Source of the DNA: Sciscionella marina DSM 45152
GTDB lineage: Bacteria; Actinomycetota; Actinomycetes; Mycobacteriales; Pseudonocardiaceae
Direction of reading: 5' to 3'
DNA: 64,000 nucleotides
NCBI RefSeq assembly: GCF_000379465.1
Contig: NZ_KB905380.1
Location: 1,142,191-1,206,190, forward strand
Shown in pieces: positions 17,936 through 27,219 of the stretch (positions within the stretch are counted from its first letter, which is position 1; every line of letters begins with the position of its first letter). The position numbers and the translations under genes are program-made. The notes below the pieces were generated by a model. It saw nothing but the letters and a program-made list of their open reading frames with translations, was not told where the DNA came from and ran no database searches.

Positions 17936-18277
17936 TCACGCGTTTTCGTTGCGGTGCGGGAGATAAAGCTGTTTGAGGAGGTTGAATTCGGAGTACACGG
18001 ACCATTCCTCAACCACGCGTCCGGCGGTGAGATGCTGATGGGAGATGCCGAGGACGCGGACACGGCGACCGGTCGGAGAGCCGTAGCGGCTGGGTCCGGT
18101 GTTGGTGCCGATCAGGGTCCAGCGCACTGCGACCTTGGTCTGCTCTTCTGCGGTGCTGTTCCAGTAGACCTCGTCGACATACATCCGGGCGTCGGGAAGC
18201 ATGGCCAGCATGGCGAGGATGTCGTGTTGAATGTCGCCGGTGCCGTAAAGCTCGCGGCCGTTGGGGCCGTGGTACAC
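17936..18277 (-). CDS. SnoaL/NTF2-like protein, possibly 5'-truncated
   Basis: From GTG 18277 the product is 113 residues: VYHGPNGRELYG, DEVYWNSTAEEQTKVAVRWTL, GRRVRVLGISHQHLTAGRVVEEWSVYSEFNLLKQL, which fits the SnoaL-like polyketide cyclase/NTF2 fold. The same frame stays open upstream for more than 45 codons (reading ...RRKLDWTNRPNA just before the GTG), with family-like sequence but no ATG or GTG. Either an unusual start is used or the 5' end has been lost near the amidohydrolase stop (18430). It is the last gene of the leftward GGT/amidohydrolase run. Confidence 0.55.
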   Translation of the reverse strand: MYHGPNGRELYGTGDIQHDILAMLAMLPDARMYVDEVYWNSTAEEQTKVAVRWTLIGTNTGPSRYGSPTGRRVRVLGISHQHLTAGRVVEEWSVYSEFNLLKQLYLPHRNENA

Positions 18278-18429
18278 AGCGTTGGGCCGATTCGTCCAAT
18301 CGAGCTTTCGGCGTTGTCTCGCCCCCGGCTTGATACGGGCATCTCGGGCACGGTTCCGGGATGGGGCCCGAAGCAGATCATGCCGCAGAACCAGGTATCT
18401 GGCTTGTACTGATTGCGCGTCGGGATAGG

Positions 18430-19662
18430 TCAGCGCTGGTCTTTGACGATCCGGCCGCGTTGGATGACCAGGACCACGGCGTCGCGGTCGGCGAACAGGC
18501 TCGGGTCGGCAAGTGGGTCGCCGGCGAAGGCGACGAGGTCGGCGCGCTTGCCTGCCTCGATCGTGCCGACCTGATCGCCGATGCCGAGGATGTCGGCGTT
18601 GGTGGCGGTGGCCGACACGAGCGCGGCCATCGGTGATTCGACCTGCGAGCGCAACACGAGTTCGGTGCCGCGGTGGTCTTGGCCGGGGCCGATGAGATCG
18701 GAGCCCAGCCCGAGCCGGACACCGGCCCTCCTGGATGCGTGGATCGCATCGATCTGGCCTTGCCAGGCACCGGTGGCACGTGCCGCGATCTCGGCGGGGA
18801 GACCGAGTCGGGTCGCGTCGTCGAGCACGTCGCGTACCACGGCGAGGGTGGGCACGTGGGCGATGTCGCGGTCGGCCATGAGCGCGGCCATCTCGTCGTC
18901 GATCGCGGTGCCGTGTTCTACGCAGCGCACGCCGCCCTCGATCGCGTTACGCAGGCCGGTGTTGTTGTGCGCGTGCACGGTCACGTAGGTGCCCCGGGCC
19001 GCGGCCTCATGGACGGCCGTCCGGATTTCTTCCACGGTGAACTGCGTGTCGGAGAGCTGGTCGTGGAAGGACACCACGCCGCCGGTCACGCACAGTTTGA
19101 TGAATTGCGCACCGCGGCGGAATGCCTCCCGCACGTTGGCCCGCATCTGGTCCGGGCTATCGGACAGCAACGCCATGTGCCGCAGCCCGGGGATGCCGTG
19201 TCCGTCCCACAGGTGTGTGGGTTCCCAGTCAGCGGCCAGGTGGCCGTGCCCGCCGGTCTGGCATTGAATCGGCCCGCATTGCAGGATCCGCGGGCCTGGA
19301 ATCTTGCCGTTGGCCACGACGCCGGCCAGCCCGCCGTCGATACCGCCGGTGTCGCGCACCGTGGTGAATCCCCCGTGCAGGGTCTGGGTGCAGTTGGCGA
19401 AGATATCCGCGGCGAGCTCGGCGACCGACAGCTCGTATTGGTTGATGGCGCGGGTGTCGCTGGACCAGCCCAGGTGCACGTGGGCATCGATCAAACCGGG
19501 CATGAGGGTCAACCCGCCCGAGCAGTCGATCACCTCGGCGCCGACGGGTGGGGCTCCGCCGACCCGGGCGATCCTTCCCTCCTCGATGAGCACCGCTTGT
19601 CCGGTAACGGGATCCGCTCCGGTCCCGTCGATAACGGTCGCACCCACCAGCCACATCGACAC
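18430..19662 (-). CDS. Metal-dependent amidohydrolase (imidazolonepropionase/prolidase-like)
   Basis: About 410 residues. GTG 19662 is preferred (AAGGA about 6 bases before); ATG 19656 is two codons on. The protein has the HxH metal motif in LIDAHVHLGW (His61, His63), FIKLCVTGG with the probable carboxylated Lys, VTVHAHN, VRCVEHGTAIDDE and the final Asp in LGLGSDLIGPG. This is a binuclear zinc TIM-barrel of the Xaa-Pro dipeptidase/imidazolonepropionase-related type. It lies 47 bases after the GGT-family gene and is co-transcribed with it. It probably hydrolyses an amide or cyclic imide bond; the substrate is unknown. Confidence 0.85.
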   Translation of the reverse strand: MSMWLVGATVIDGTGADPVTGQAVLIEEGRIARVGGAPPVGAEVIDCSGGLTLMPGLIDAHVHLGWSSDTRAINQYELSVAELAADIFANCTQTLHGGFTTVRDTGGIDGGLAGVVANGKIPGPRILQCGPIQCQTGGHGHLAADWEPTHLWDGHGIPGLRHMALLSDSPDQMRANVREAFRRGAQFIKLCVTGGVVSFHDQLSDTQFTVEEIRTAVHEAAARGTYVTVHAHNNTGLRNAIEGGVRCVEHGTAIDDEMAALMADRDIAHVPTLAVVRDVLDDATRLGLPAEIAARATGAWQGQIDAIHASRRAGVRLGLGSDLIGPGQDHRGTELVLRSQVESPMAALVSATATNADILGIGDQVGTIEAGKRADLVAFAGDPLADPSLFADRDAVVLVIQRGRIVKDQR

Positions 19663-19709
19663 GCTCGTTCCTTCGTTCTTCGACAACGAGAATTCACTGC
19701 TGGGCCGAG

Positions 19710-21374
19710 TTAGAAGCCGTCGGCGAGGCCCTCGCGGCGGGGCCCGGTACACGCGCTGAGCGTGCCATCCTCGGCCCGCCACCCCATCTGGTAAGTGCCC
19801 ATGTGGTAGTCGTAGGCGGGTAACGGGTTGGCCAGCACACCCAGCCTCGCCAAGCCCGCGGTCACCTCCGGCCCGACGCGGGACTCGACCGAGATGGTGT
19901 GGTCGTCTTCGTAGGGCAGACATCGGGGCGCATCATCCGCGTCGTAGGGGGCCATGCCGAAATCGAGGATGTTCGACAGCACCTGCGGTACCGTGCAGTG
20001 CACATTGCCCGGCGAGCCGAGCGACAGCCACGGCGTCCCGTCCCGTAAAATCATGGTGTTGGACAGGATCGAGCGCATCCGGCCCCCGCCGGTGACCCAG
20101 CCTTCGATAGGCGAGGCGAGACTGTTCATGGCGTGGCTACCGACCATGGGCACTCCGCCCACCACCTCACCCGGGATACCGCCACTTTGCAACGTGTTCA
20201 TCATCTGTACCCAATTGCCGTGTCCGTCGATCACGGTCAGCTCACAACTGCCCGCCGGCTGCTTCGACGCGCCGGATGAGGCCATGGCCGGGAAGCCGCG
20301 AGTCAATCTGACGTGTTCAGTGAGGTCGATTTTCGTTTTGGCGGTACGCAGGATGTCGGCGAATCCTTTGATCAGCGGCATCGAGGTCAACACAGCGGTG
20401 GTGTCACCGAACACCGTAGGGTCGTTGACCAGCCCCGTCTCCAGCGTAGCCCGTCGCAACGCGTGCGCCAGATAGTAGAGCGCTTCCGCATTCTGCGACC
20501 AGTGCCCGACCGAAGTGATGTCGAGTTCGTCGAGGATACCGAGCACGATCTGGCAAAAGATGCCTTGGCGCTCGGGCGCGGACTGCTGCACGACGGTATG
20601 GCCGTTGTGTTCCCAACGGTGTCCGGACGCCCAGCGCGGCGGGATCGCGGTCAGATGCTCCAGCCTGACCTTCCAGCCGAGGTCATTGCCGCGCTGCACG
20701 AACTCCTGTGCCCATCGGCCAGTCAAGAAATAGTCTGGGCCCTCTTCGGCCAGACGGCGCATGGTCTCGGCCAGGTCCGGGGAAGCCCACTGATCGCCGA
20801 CCTGCGGCAAATGGCCAGCGGGGGCGAAGTGTCGGCGACCGGACTCGGTATAGAGGAAGAAGTCCACGGTTTGTGCCATCACCCAGTGTTCGAACGACGT
20901 GACGACGTGCCCTTCCTCGGCCCACCGCACCGCAGACTCACACAGTCGTGCCCACGGTAGCGTGGCGAATCGCTCGAACAACGCTTGCATCCCGGGCATG
21001 AAGCCCGGGATCACGGCCCGCGGCATACCGGGGATGCCCGGCAAGGCCTGCGCGGCCGTGTAGAGCCCTTTGCCTGCCGGGACCGGTGCAAACGGCGCCA
21101 GCCCAGGCACGAGAGTGCCCATACTGTTGAGCTCAAGAATCTCCCCGGTGGCCGCATCGTGCACCAGCGCAGAGACTGTACCGGCATGGTTGGTCATATC
21201 CTGCTGGACCACCGCCTGCACCAGACACCCCGCGATGGCCGCGTCCACCGCCGAACCACCCGCGCGCAGCGTGTCAAGCATCGTGTCGGTGACGATCGGA
21301 TGCTGGCTTGATGCCACCGCCCGTTTCCCCGCCACAGGCCGTTTCGGCCCGATCCTGGCTCGGTCACTACTCAT
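19710..21374 (-). CDS. Gamma-glutamyltransferase family protein with altered nucleophile site
   Basis: 554 residues from ATG 21374 (AGAAGG upstream). The N-terminal ASSQHPIVTDTMLDTLRAGGSAVDAAIAG and the C-terminal small-subunit blocks (GGRMRSILSNTMIL; LSLGSPGNVHCTVPQVLSNIL) place it in the GGT family. At the autocleavage site, where the family has Thr-Thr-His/Ser followed by xVVD, this protein reads Ser376-Cys377-Glu378-Leu-Thr-Val-Ile-Asp. Ser could still act as an N-terminal nucleophile, or the protein may not mature. It is clearly divergent from the copy at 1195-2811. It starts a leftward operon with the amidohydrolase. Confidence 0.8.
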   Translation of the reverse strand: MSSDRARIGPKRPVAGKRAVASSQHPIVTDTMLDTLRAGGSAVDAAIAGCLVQAVVQQDMTNHAGTVSALVHDAATGEILELNSMGTLVPGLAPFAPVPAGKGLYTAAQALPGIPGMPRAVIPGFMPGMQALFERFATLPWARLCESAVRWAEEGHVVTSFEHWVMAQTVDFFLYTESGRRHFAPAGHLPQVGDQWASPDLAETMRRLAEEGPDYFLTGRWAQEFVQRGNDLGWKVRLEHLTAIPPRWASGHRWEHNGHTVVQQSAPERQGIFCQIVLGILDELDITSVGHWSQNAEALYYLAHALRRATLETGLVNDPTVFGDTTAVLTSMPLIKGFADILRTAKTKIDLTEHVRLTRGFPAMASSGASKQPAGSCELTVIDGHGNWVQMMNTLQSGGIPGEVVGGVPMVGSHAMNSLASPIEGWVTGGGRMRSILSNTMILRDGTPWLSLGSPGNVHCTVPQVLSNILDFGMAPYDADDAPRCLPYEDDHTISVESRVGPEVTAGLARLGVLANPLPAYDYHMGTYQMGWRAEDGTLSACTGPRREGLADGF

Positions 21375-21539
21375 GAGCTGCCTTCTTCCGGTCCGTTCGC
21401 GGCCGATCGCAGTCCAGCTTCCAGCCCGCAGACCATCCCGCACAGTGAGCAGCTGTCGCGACTACAACCATCGACACGCGACAGCTGTCGTGGACGGTTG
21501 ACCGGTCGCAACCTTGATCCTCGCGGAACATCGTTGACC

Positions 21540-22030
21540 GACGCCGCGGTGGCCGGAGCGGTGTCGCTGGAGTAGGCAGCTGCCAGACTGCGCGGATTCA
21601 CGCTCAAGTGTCGCAACAGCCGGCCCTCCCGGCTCAGCTCGTAGCCGTGGACTTCCGAGCCGATTCAACCGGAGATACAACGTGGCCGGTGCACACGCAA
21701 TTGTGCCGCAATGCGAACGACATCGCCCGCATTGTCGAGAAACGTCGCCGAAATGGTCACCAGCTCCGGTCGCCATCCGCACGCTCTGACGCAACCGGCG
21801 CGGGTACTCGCGACACGGCCAACAGGCTATCGGCAAGCATGCTCGACAGCAGCCCACAGGCCCCGACCGACCGACCTCAGCGACGGAACCAACCACACCG
21901 CCCACGTGGTGAGAAACGCTTCCCGGCAAGACTCGACGATGCGCTCGACACGGTCGACAACCCCGCCGATACCCACCCAGAGTAGGCAGCCGTGCCAACA
22001 GCAGCCACACGGGAATATGCCGACTCGACC
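21540..22030 (-). pseudogene. Decayed PucR/CdaR-family transcriptional regulator
   Basis: Reading leftward and hopping frames, the translation gives a GGDEF-like middle piece (GIGGVVDRVERIVESCREAF, then VPSLRSVG) followed by FLDNAGDVVRIAAQLRVHR, TLYLRLNRL and ELSREGRLLRHLSV. The latter three are the successive helices of the PucR C-terminal helix-turn-helix domain. At least two frameshifts and in-frame stops interrupt it. It lies in the 890-bp space between the GGT-family gene and the divergent amidase, where a regulator of both would be expected. It probably once controlled this cluster. Confidence 0.65.
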
Positions 22031-22265
22031 TCATGAATGATTCGGTCCGATGGACACGCCTGTGTTCGTGCACGACGTGATCCCGGTGCCATTCTCGGCG
22101 GACGATCCTGCCGCGATGTCGGAGGGGTGAGCAGCGTGATCGCAACACATGTCGTGCCGTCCGCCGCGAATCGGTAACGAATGTCCGTTCCTCGGTCCTC
22201 ATCCGATCCTGGAGGATAACCGTTCACGGTGCAGCTGGAGAGTCCTTCACTTGGAGGGAGCAGTC

Positions 22266-23789
22266 GTGTCGCTTGATCATCCTGCCGATTGGGGCGTCAT
22301 CGAGGCCTCGGAGGCTCTGCATGCCAAACGGATCAGCGCAGTCGAACTGACCGGAGCGTACCTGTCGCGCATCGCGACGCGCGATGATAAGTACGGCGCG
22401 TGGATCCGCGTCTACGAACAGGAGGCGCGTGCCGCCGCGGCCGCTGCGGACCAGACACTCACCGCAGGTACGGCCGGACCGCTTACCGGGATACCGGTCG
22501 GGCTGAAGGAAGTTGTCGGGGTCAGCGGACTGCCGTTGACCGCCGATAGCGCAGTGCTGCAGGGTAACGTCGCTCGAATCGACGCGACGGCTTGGACGAA
22601 CCTGCGCGAAGCCGGGATGGTCCTCTTGGGACACCTGCACTGCGGGGAGTTCGCCTGCGGGACGTGGGGTATCAACCCATGGAACATTTCGCTCTCGCCT
22701 GGCGGCTCGAGCAGTGGCAGCGGGATCGCGCTGGCCACGCGCACGGCGCCTGCAACAGTGGGCAGCGACGGGCGGGGCAGTATCCGAATGCCGGCAGCGT
22801 TCAACAGCGTGACGGGCGTGAAACCGACGTTCGGGCTGATCAGCACCGCCGGATGTATCCCGATCACTTTTACCTACGACGTAGTGGGGCCAATGGCTCG
22901 CAGCGCGGCTGACTGCGCGCTGCTGCTTTCCGCTATGGCAGGACGCGACGAGACGGACTGCTCGACCTACGCTCAGCCGGCGCCCGCGACCTACCCGACA
23001 CATCCGCGGCCGGGAACCTGTCCAGCAGCAGGCACCAGGGTCGGGGTACCGCGGTTCGCCGACCATCCCTTCTCCGACGGCGTCGCAACGATGTTCGAGC
23101 GGTTCAAGAAAGACCTTACCGGTATCGGAGTAGAACTCGTCGAGTTCGACTGGCCGGAGAACCCGCTCGAGACGGTGTCGGACGGCGCAGCAGCCTGGGC
23201 AGTCATCCTCGCGGCCGAGACGCGGGTGCTGCATGCCCAGTTCGACGGACGCGGCCACTTGTACCGCGACGAGTTCACCACGATGTTCGCGGACATGGAC
23301 AACGCCGGCAGCGCGATCGACTACGTGAGGGCTCAGGCGAATCGGGCGGAGTATGCGCGGACGTGGACGCAGATCTTCGCGGAGCACCGCCTCGCCGCCA
23401 TCGTGCACCCGGGCAGCCACAGCGAGCCCTTCGGAGCCATCGCCGATGGTGCCTTGCCGCTGATGCAGTTCGGATGCTGGAACGATGCCAACTTCCCCGT
23501 CGTCTCCGTACCGGCCGGATTCAGCCCCACCGACGGATCGCCCATCGGCATGCAGCTGGCAGGACCGCCGTTCACGGAGGCCGTGCTCCTCCAACTGGCG
23601 ATCGACATCCAAGCAGTGACCGATCACCACCTCCAGATCCCTCCCAGCCTCGACGACCGCCCCGTCTTCACCGGCCCCCGTCGCAAGGAGGGCCCTGACG
23701 ACCAGGCACCCTACGTCCCGCTGCCCAGCCCGCTCGGTTCGACGAACTTCTCGGCCAGTTCCGATGCCCACAGTCGAACGCTATCCTGA
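22266..23789 (+). CDS. Amidase (amidase signature family)
   Basis: 507 residues from GTG 22266 (GGAGGG upstream). It carries the complete Ser-cisSer-Lys machinery: Lys in IPVGLKEVVG, the GGSSSGSGIALA loop with the cis-Ser, and the nucleophile Ser in GRGSIRMPAAFNSVTGVKP. The C-terminal VSVPAGFSPTDGSPIGMQLAGPPF block is typical. It hydrolyses a linear amide to acid and ammonia or amine. It is divergent from the GGT/amidohydrolase operon across the dead PucR gene, so it belongs to the same catabolic cluster. Confidence 0.88.
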   Translation: MSLDHPADWGVIEASEALHAKRISAVELTGAYLSRIATRDDKYGAWIRVYEQEARAAAAAADQTLTAGTAGPLTGIPVGLKEVVGVSGLPLTADSAVLQGNVARIDATAWTNLREAGMVLLGHLHCGEFACGTWGINPWNISLSPGGSSSGSGIALATRTAPATVGSDGRGSIRMPAAFNSVTGVKPTFGLISTAGCIPITFTYDVVGPMARSAADCALLLSAMAGRDETDCSTYAQPAPATYPTHPRPGTCPAAGTRVGVPRFADHPFSDGVATMFERFKKDLTGIGVELVEFDWPENPLETVSDGAAAWAVILAAETRVLHAQFDGRGHLYRDEFTTMFADMDNAGSAIDYVRAQANRAEYARTWTQIFAEHRLAAIVHPGSHSEPFGAIADGALPLMQFGCWNDANFPVVSVPAGFSPTDGSPIGMQLAGPPFTEAVLLQLAIDIQAVTDHHLQIPPSLDDRPVFTGPRRKEGPDDQAPYVPLPSPLGSTNFSASSDAHSRTLS

Positions 23790-24326
23790 CGTGTTTGCCG
23801 AACACGTCGACATCACCATGTTCTTCGCTGTGCTATCAAGCGGACGGCGCCATCGCTCCGAGCGGAACCAGGCGTGGAAGCTTCGTCAAGTGTCAGTCTC
23901 GAAGTGGTTGCGCTGGGGTTTGTTTCCCGCGCGCCGACAGGAGCCGGCCCGAATACCGGTGATCGACGAACTACACGAGTGCTGGTCGGGGCGCGGCGAA
24001 CGCACCGGGATTTCCTCAATCTGCGGCGGATCCTCGGCAACGAGGAGATATCCCGCTGACCGGAATCGGTCCCCGGGAGACCTGTCTGACCACCTGCGAC
24101 GATGGTCAACTGGGGTTCGTACCAAAATACTTCTGTAGGGCAGCCAGACCGTCCGTCAACGCGGTTCACGGCAGGCGCGAACGAAATTCGTTGCGGCATA
24201 CCGTATTGGACCGTCCGGTCGACGGACGTCGCGCCCACCGGACCATCGTTTTGACGAATGGAGGTACCGCCACATTGCCAGTCGGGTCAGACTGACGCGC
24301 ATTCCTACATCAGGGAGGACCTACTC
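23790..24326. other. Intergenic stretch without a recognised gene
   Basis: 537 bp between the amidase and the prolyl oligopeptidase. Short frames exist on both strands but none has a good ribosome site or a recognisable family. A piece near 23990-24057 on the plus strand reads VLVGARRTHRDFLNLRRILG, which looks protein-like and may be a relic of a lost gene. A promoter for the peptidase is expected near 24150-24310. Confidence 0.4.
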
Positions 24327-26378
24327 GTGTCCATGCCCATCTATCCCAGCGCCCGGACGGTCGACGCCACAGAAGAACTCGCCGGCGTCACCGTGGCCGA
24401 CCCCTACCGTTGGCTCGAAGACGGCAGGAACAAGGAAGTGCGCGCCTGGCAACGCGCTCAGAACGAGCTCACAGCGGAAGCGGTGCACGCCCTACCTGAC
24501 TACTGCCGCGTACGGCAACTCGTCGAGCGGCACATGGTCCCCGGGCTCGCCACGATCCCCACCTACGCGGGCGGAAGATGGTTCCGCGAGTACACGGCAC
24601 CCGGCTCGTCGCAGGCGGGTTTGATCGTCGCCGATGAGCCATACGGCGAGGGGCGCGTGCTCTACGACCCGCAGTACGACCCGTCGGGCATCCCGCCATT
24701 CCTTTCCTGGTTCTCGCCATCCCCGGACGGCACGGTGCTCGCCGTCGGGCTCTGCCACGATGGCAGCGAACAGAACACCATTCGGCTCATCGATACTGGC
24801 TCGGGCGCGATCCTGCCCAATGCGCCTGCCCAGCCGCTGATGGACAGCTACACCGGCGGCGCCCAATGGTTGCGCGATTCGAGCGGCTTCTACTTCACCG
24901 CTTTCGACGGGGCGGCCATCGACTTGAATCAGCACATCATGTTCCACGACGTGGCCACCGGGTCCACCACACCGGTCGACGTGCCCTGGACCACCCGGAC
25001 GGAGTACCGGATGGTCCTGCCTTCCCGCGACGGCAGACACCTCGTCGCGGTCGAACGCACCTTCGCCCCGATCCCCGTGGCCGTCGCCGACCTCGATACC
25101 CCCGCGCAACCGAAGTGGCGTCCGTTCGTCACCGATCTTGATGCCTACCTGGCGGGGTACGTGATAGGCGGGCGTTTCGTTGGCGTCACCGATCTCGACG
25201 CGCCCCGTGGCCGCATTGTCGCCATCGAACTCGACCAGCCGGAACCCGAGGCGTGGACCACGATCGTGCCCCAATCCGACGCGGTGCTGCGCGGTCTCAC
25301 TACCGTCGGCGAGCTGCTGTACGTGTCGCAGTCTATCGACACCTATGCCAGAGTGCGGATTTTCGACCAGAACGGTGCTGTCACGGGTGCGGTTCCGCTA
25401 CCGGGAAAAGGCGCGCTGGGCGAACTCCCCTTCCAATTCCTCGCGCTCGGCCAGCACCAGACTGGCCACCCCGACGAATACGTTTTCGCCCATTCCACAT
25501 TGACTTCCTCCTGGGGAGTGTATCGGCACCGGCCGGGAGACACCGAAATCGAGGTGCTCCGGGAACTCGCAGTCACCCTCGCCAACACCGTAGTGGAGGA
25601 TCTCTGGGCCACCAGCAGGGACGGAAACCGCATCCCGTACCACCTCGTGCGGCATGCGGACACCGACACCACAACGTCCCAGCCAACCCTCATCTACGCC
25701 TATGGCGGCTACAATCTGGCCTTCCTGCCACAGTTCAACTCCGCGCAGGCCGCCTTCGTGGCAGCGGGTGGCACCTACGTCTGCGCCCACCTGCGCGGCG
25801 GCGCCGAGTTCGGCCGCGACTGGTGGAACGGTGGCCGTATGAGCACCAAACAGAACTGCTACGACGACCTCTATGCCGTTGCTGAACAGCTCATCGGCGT
25901 CGGCCGCACGACACCCGCTGAGCTAGCCGTCACCGGAATGTCGAACGGCGGCCTTCTCGCGGGTGTGGCGATGACCCAACGCCCCGATCTCTGGGGTGCC
26001 GTCGTCACCCAGGTGCCACTGATGGACATGCTCGGCGCCTGCCGCGAACCATACGGCCGGCTGGCGGTCGCCACCGAACTCGCCGATCCCGACGATCCCG
26101 ACGAGGTCCGAAGGATGCTGACCATCTCCCCTTATCATCTCGTCGATGTAGACAGCGACTACCCCGCCGTCTACATCGACGCCGGCGACACCGACCCCCG
26201 GTGCCCGCCGTGGCACGCCCGCAAGTTCGCCGCCCGTTTGCAAGCAGCCCAACAGGGCAATGCCCCCGTATACCTGCGTATCTGGGAGAACACAGGGCAC
26301 GGGTTCGCGACCGACATGAACATCGCCATCGAACAGACGACCGACTGGCTCACCTTCCTGCTCGACCGGCTCCGGTAA
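24327..26378 (+). CDS. Prolyl oligopeptidase family serine peptidase (S9A)
   Basis: 683 residues from GTG 24327 (GGGAGGAC upstream). The N-terminal DPYRWLED motif and beta-propeller repeats (about 70-400) precede the alpha/beta-hydrolase domain. The catalytic triad is Ser539 (GMSNGGLLAG), Asp623 (DAGDTDPRCPPWH) and His658 (NTGHGFAT). No signal peptide is seen, so it is cytoplasmic. It cleaves short peptides, classically after proline. It stands as a single gene behind the amidase and could process a peptide-like substrate of this cluster. Confidence 0.88.
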   Translation: MSMPIYPSARTVDATEELAGVTVADPYRWLEDGRNKEVRAWQRAQNELTAEAVHALPDYCRVRQLVERHMVPGLATIPTYAGGRWFREYTAPGSSQAGLIVADEPYGEGRVLYDPQYDPSGIPPFLSWFSPSPDGTVLAVGLCHDGSEQNTIRLIDTGSGAILPNAPAQPLMDSYTGGAQWLRDSSGFYFTAFDGAAIDLNQHIMFHDVATGSTTPVDVPWTTRTEYRMVLPSRDGRHLVAVERTFAPIPVAVADLDTPAQPKWRPFVTDLDAYLAGYVIGGRFVGVTDLDAPRGRIVAIELDQPEPEAWTTIVPQSDAVLRGLTTVGELLYVSQSIDTYARVRIFDQNGAVTGAVPLPGKGALGELPFQFLALGQHQTGHPDEYVFAHSTLTSSWGVYRHRPGDTEIEVLRELAVTLANTVVEDLWATSRDGNRIPYHLVRHADTDTTTSQPTLIYAYGGYNLAFLPQFNSAQAAFVAAGGTYVCAHLRGGAEFGRDWWNGGRMSTKQNCYDDLYAVAEQLIGVGRTTPAELAVTGMSNGGLLAGVAMTQRPDLWGAVVTQVPLMDMLGACREPYGRLAVATELADPDDPDEVRRMLTISPYHLVDVDSDYPAVYIDAGDTDPRCPPWHARKFAARLQAAQQGNAPVYLRIWENTGHGFATDMNIAIEQTTDWLTFLLDRLR

Positions 26379-26903
26379 CAGCGCGGCCGGCGGAAGGACA
26401 AGAATGCGTCGTCTACTCCTACAAGCTCGGTTGGCTCCACAGTCGACCCCTCCTCGCGGAACAACACCCGCGTTCGATGTGGAATCCAGTCTGGGCAGCA
26501 TCACCGTGCTGACCAACAGCACACCGGAAGTGGATACCCCCTCAACCGCGTCACCTCAAGCATCGAGATCGATGAAACGACCGGCAAAGGCGACGACACC
26601 CAGATCGTGCGACTCCACTTGCCCTGACCGCACCTGTACCGCGCCTCGCGGGCGATCGACGGGGCCTCTCCGACGGACGGACCCAATCGCCGCTACCAGG
26701 CCACGACGACGCGGAGAGGAATGTTCGATGAGGACAGCTCGACGTAGAACGCCGGTTCTGATCGCCACCATGGCGGCCGTGGGGGCCACACCAGCCGTCG
26801 GTGGCCCCTCTCCGGCAGCGATCGGAGCCTGGCAGTACGCGCACAGTCAAAGTTTTCACGCGGGGCCTGCTGCAGCAGTCGGATCACTGCGGTGTCGCGG
26901 CGG
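26379..26903. other. Gene-poor remnant region upstream of tRNA integration site
   Basis: About 525 bp with only weak frames. A plus-strand frame runs through 26404-26988, but its composition is poor in hydrophobic core segments. The piece RRTPVLIATMAAVGATPAV ... SPAAIGAWQ loosely recalls the N-terminus of ISAs1-type transposases. I do not call a gene. The stretch looks like debris from earlier insertions next to the tRNA-Pro site. Confidence 0.35.
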
Positions 26904-27110
26904 TCAGCGAAGGACTTCCCCGAACAGGTCGCCAGCAGGACTTCGAGTTGGCTGGAATTCGGCCAGCTGGGTGACCGCGAGCTCGTAGTTGTAGCGCGTC
27001 GACTCCGGGTAGTTCCCCGCCCGCAGAGCGCGATCCCACTCGTCCAGATACGACCGCCACACCGCCGCCTGCGGTCGCGGTAGACACTGTTTAGTCAAAT
27101 CTCCGGTCAT
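26904..27110 (-). pseudogene. Truncated tyrosine integrase (N-terminal SAM-like core-binding piece)
   Basis: A 68-codon frame reads VWRSYLDEWDRALRAGNYP followed by STRYNYELAVTQLAEF, the start of the N-terminal DNA-binding domain of phage-type integrases. It ends shortly after and has no catalytic domain. It begins 110 bases from the left attachment repeat and points away from it, where an integrase gene of an element inserted in this tRNA would sit. It differs completely from the intact Int at 37597-38814, so it is probably left from an earlier element. Confidence 0.65.
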
Positions 27111-27181
27111 GTCGGCATCCTCGAGTCAAGGTGTCACTGAGCGCTGTGCTTGACCAGGACGGACGCCATCGAACAACAAAA

Positions 27182-27218
27182 AGCGGGTTCCCACAGCTGT
27201 GAGCTGCGGAAACCCGCT
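27182..27218 (-). terminator. Chromosomal terminator of tRNA-Pro (now displaced by the AICE)
   Basis: A 17-base stem with two mismatches (arms 27182-27198 and 27202-27218, loop GTG). On the minus strand it is followed directly by TTTTTGTTGTT. It lies immediately after the tRNA 3'-end repeat at attL, so before integration it terminated the leftward tRNA-Pro transcript. Confidence 0.75.
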
Positions 27219-27219
27219 C

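Noticed and set aside
23764..24138. Short frames between amidase and prolyl oligopeptidase
   Set aside because: No ribosome site, no recognisable domain, mutually overlapping on both strands.
26404..26988. Plus-strand frame with ISAs1-like piece
   Set aside because: The resemblance is too short and the composition too irregular to call a transposase or other gene.
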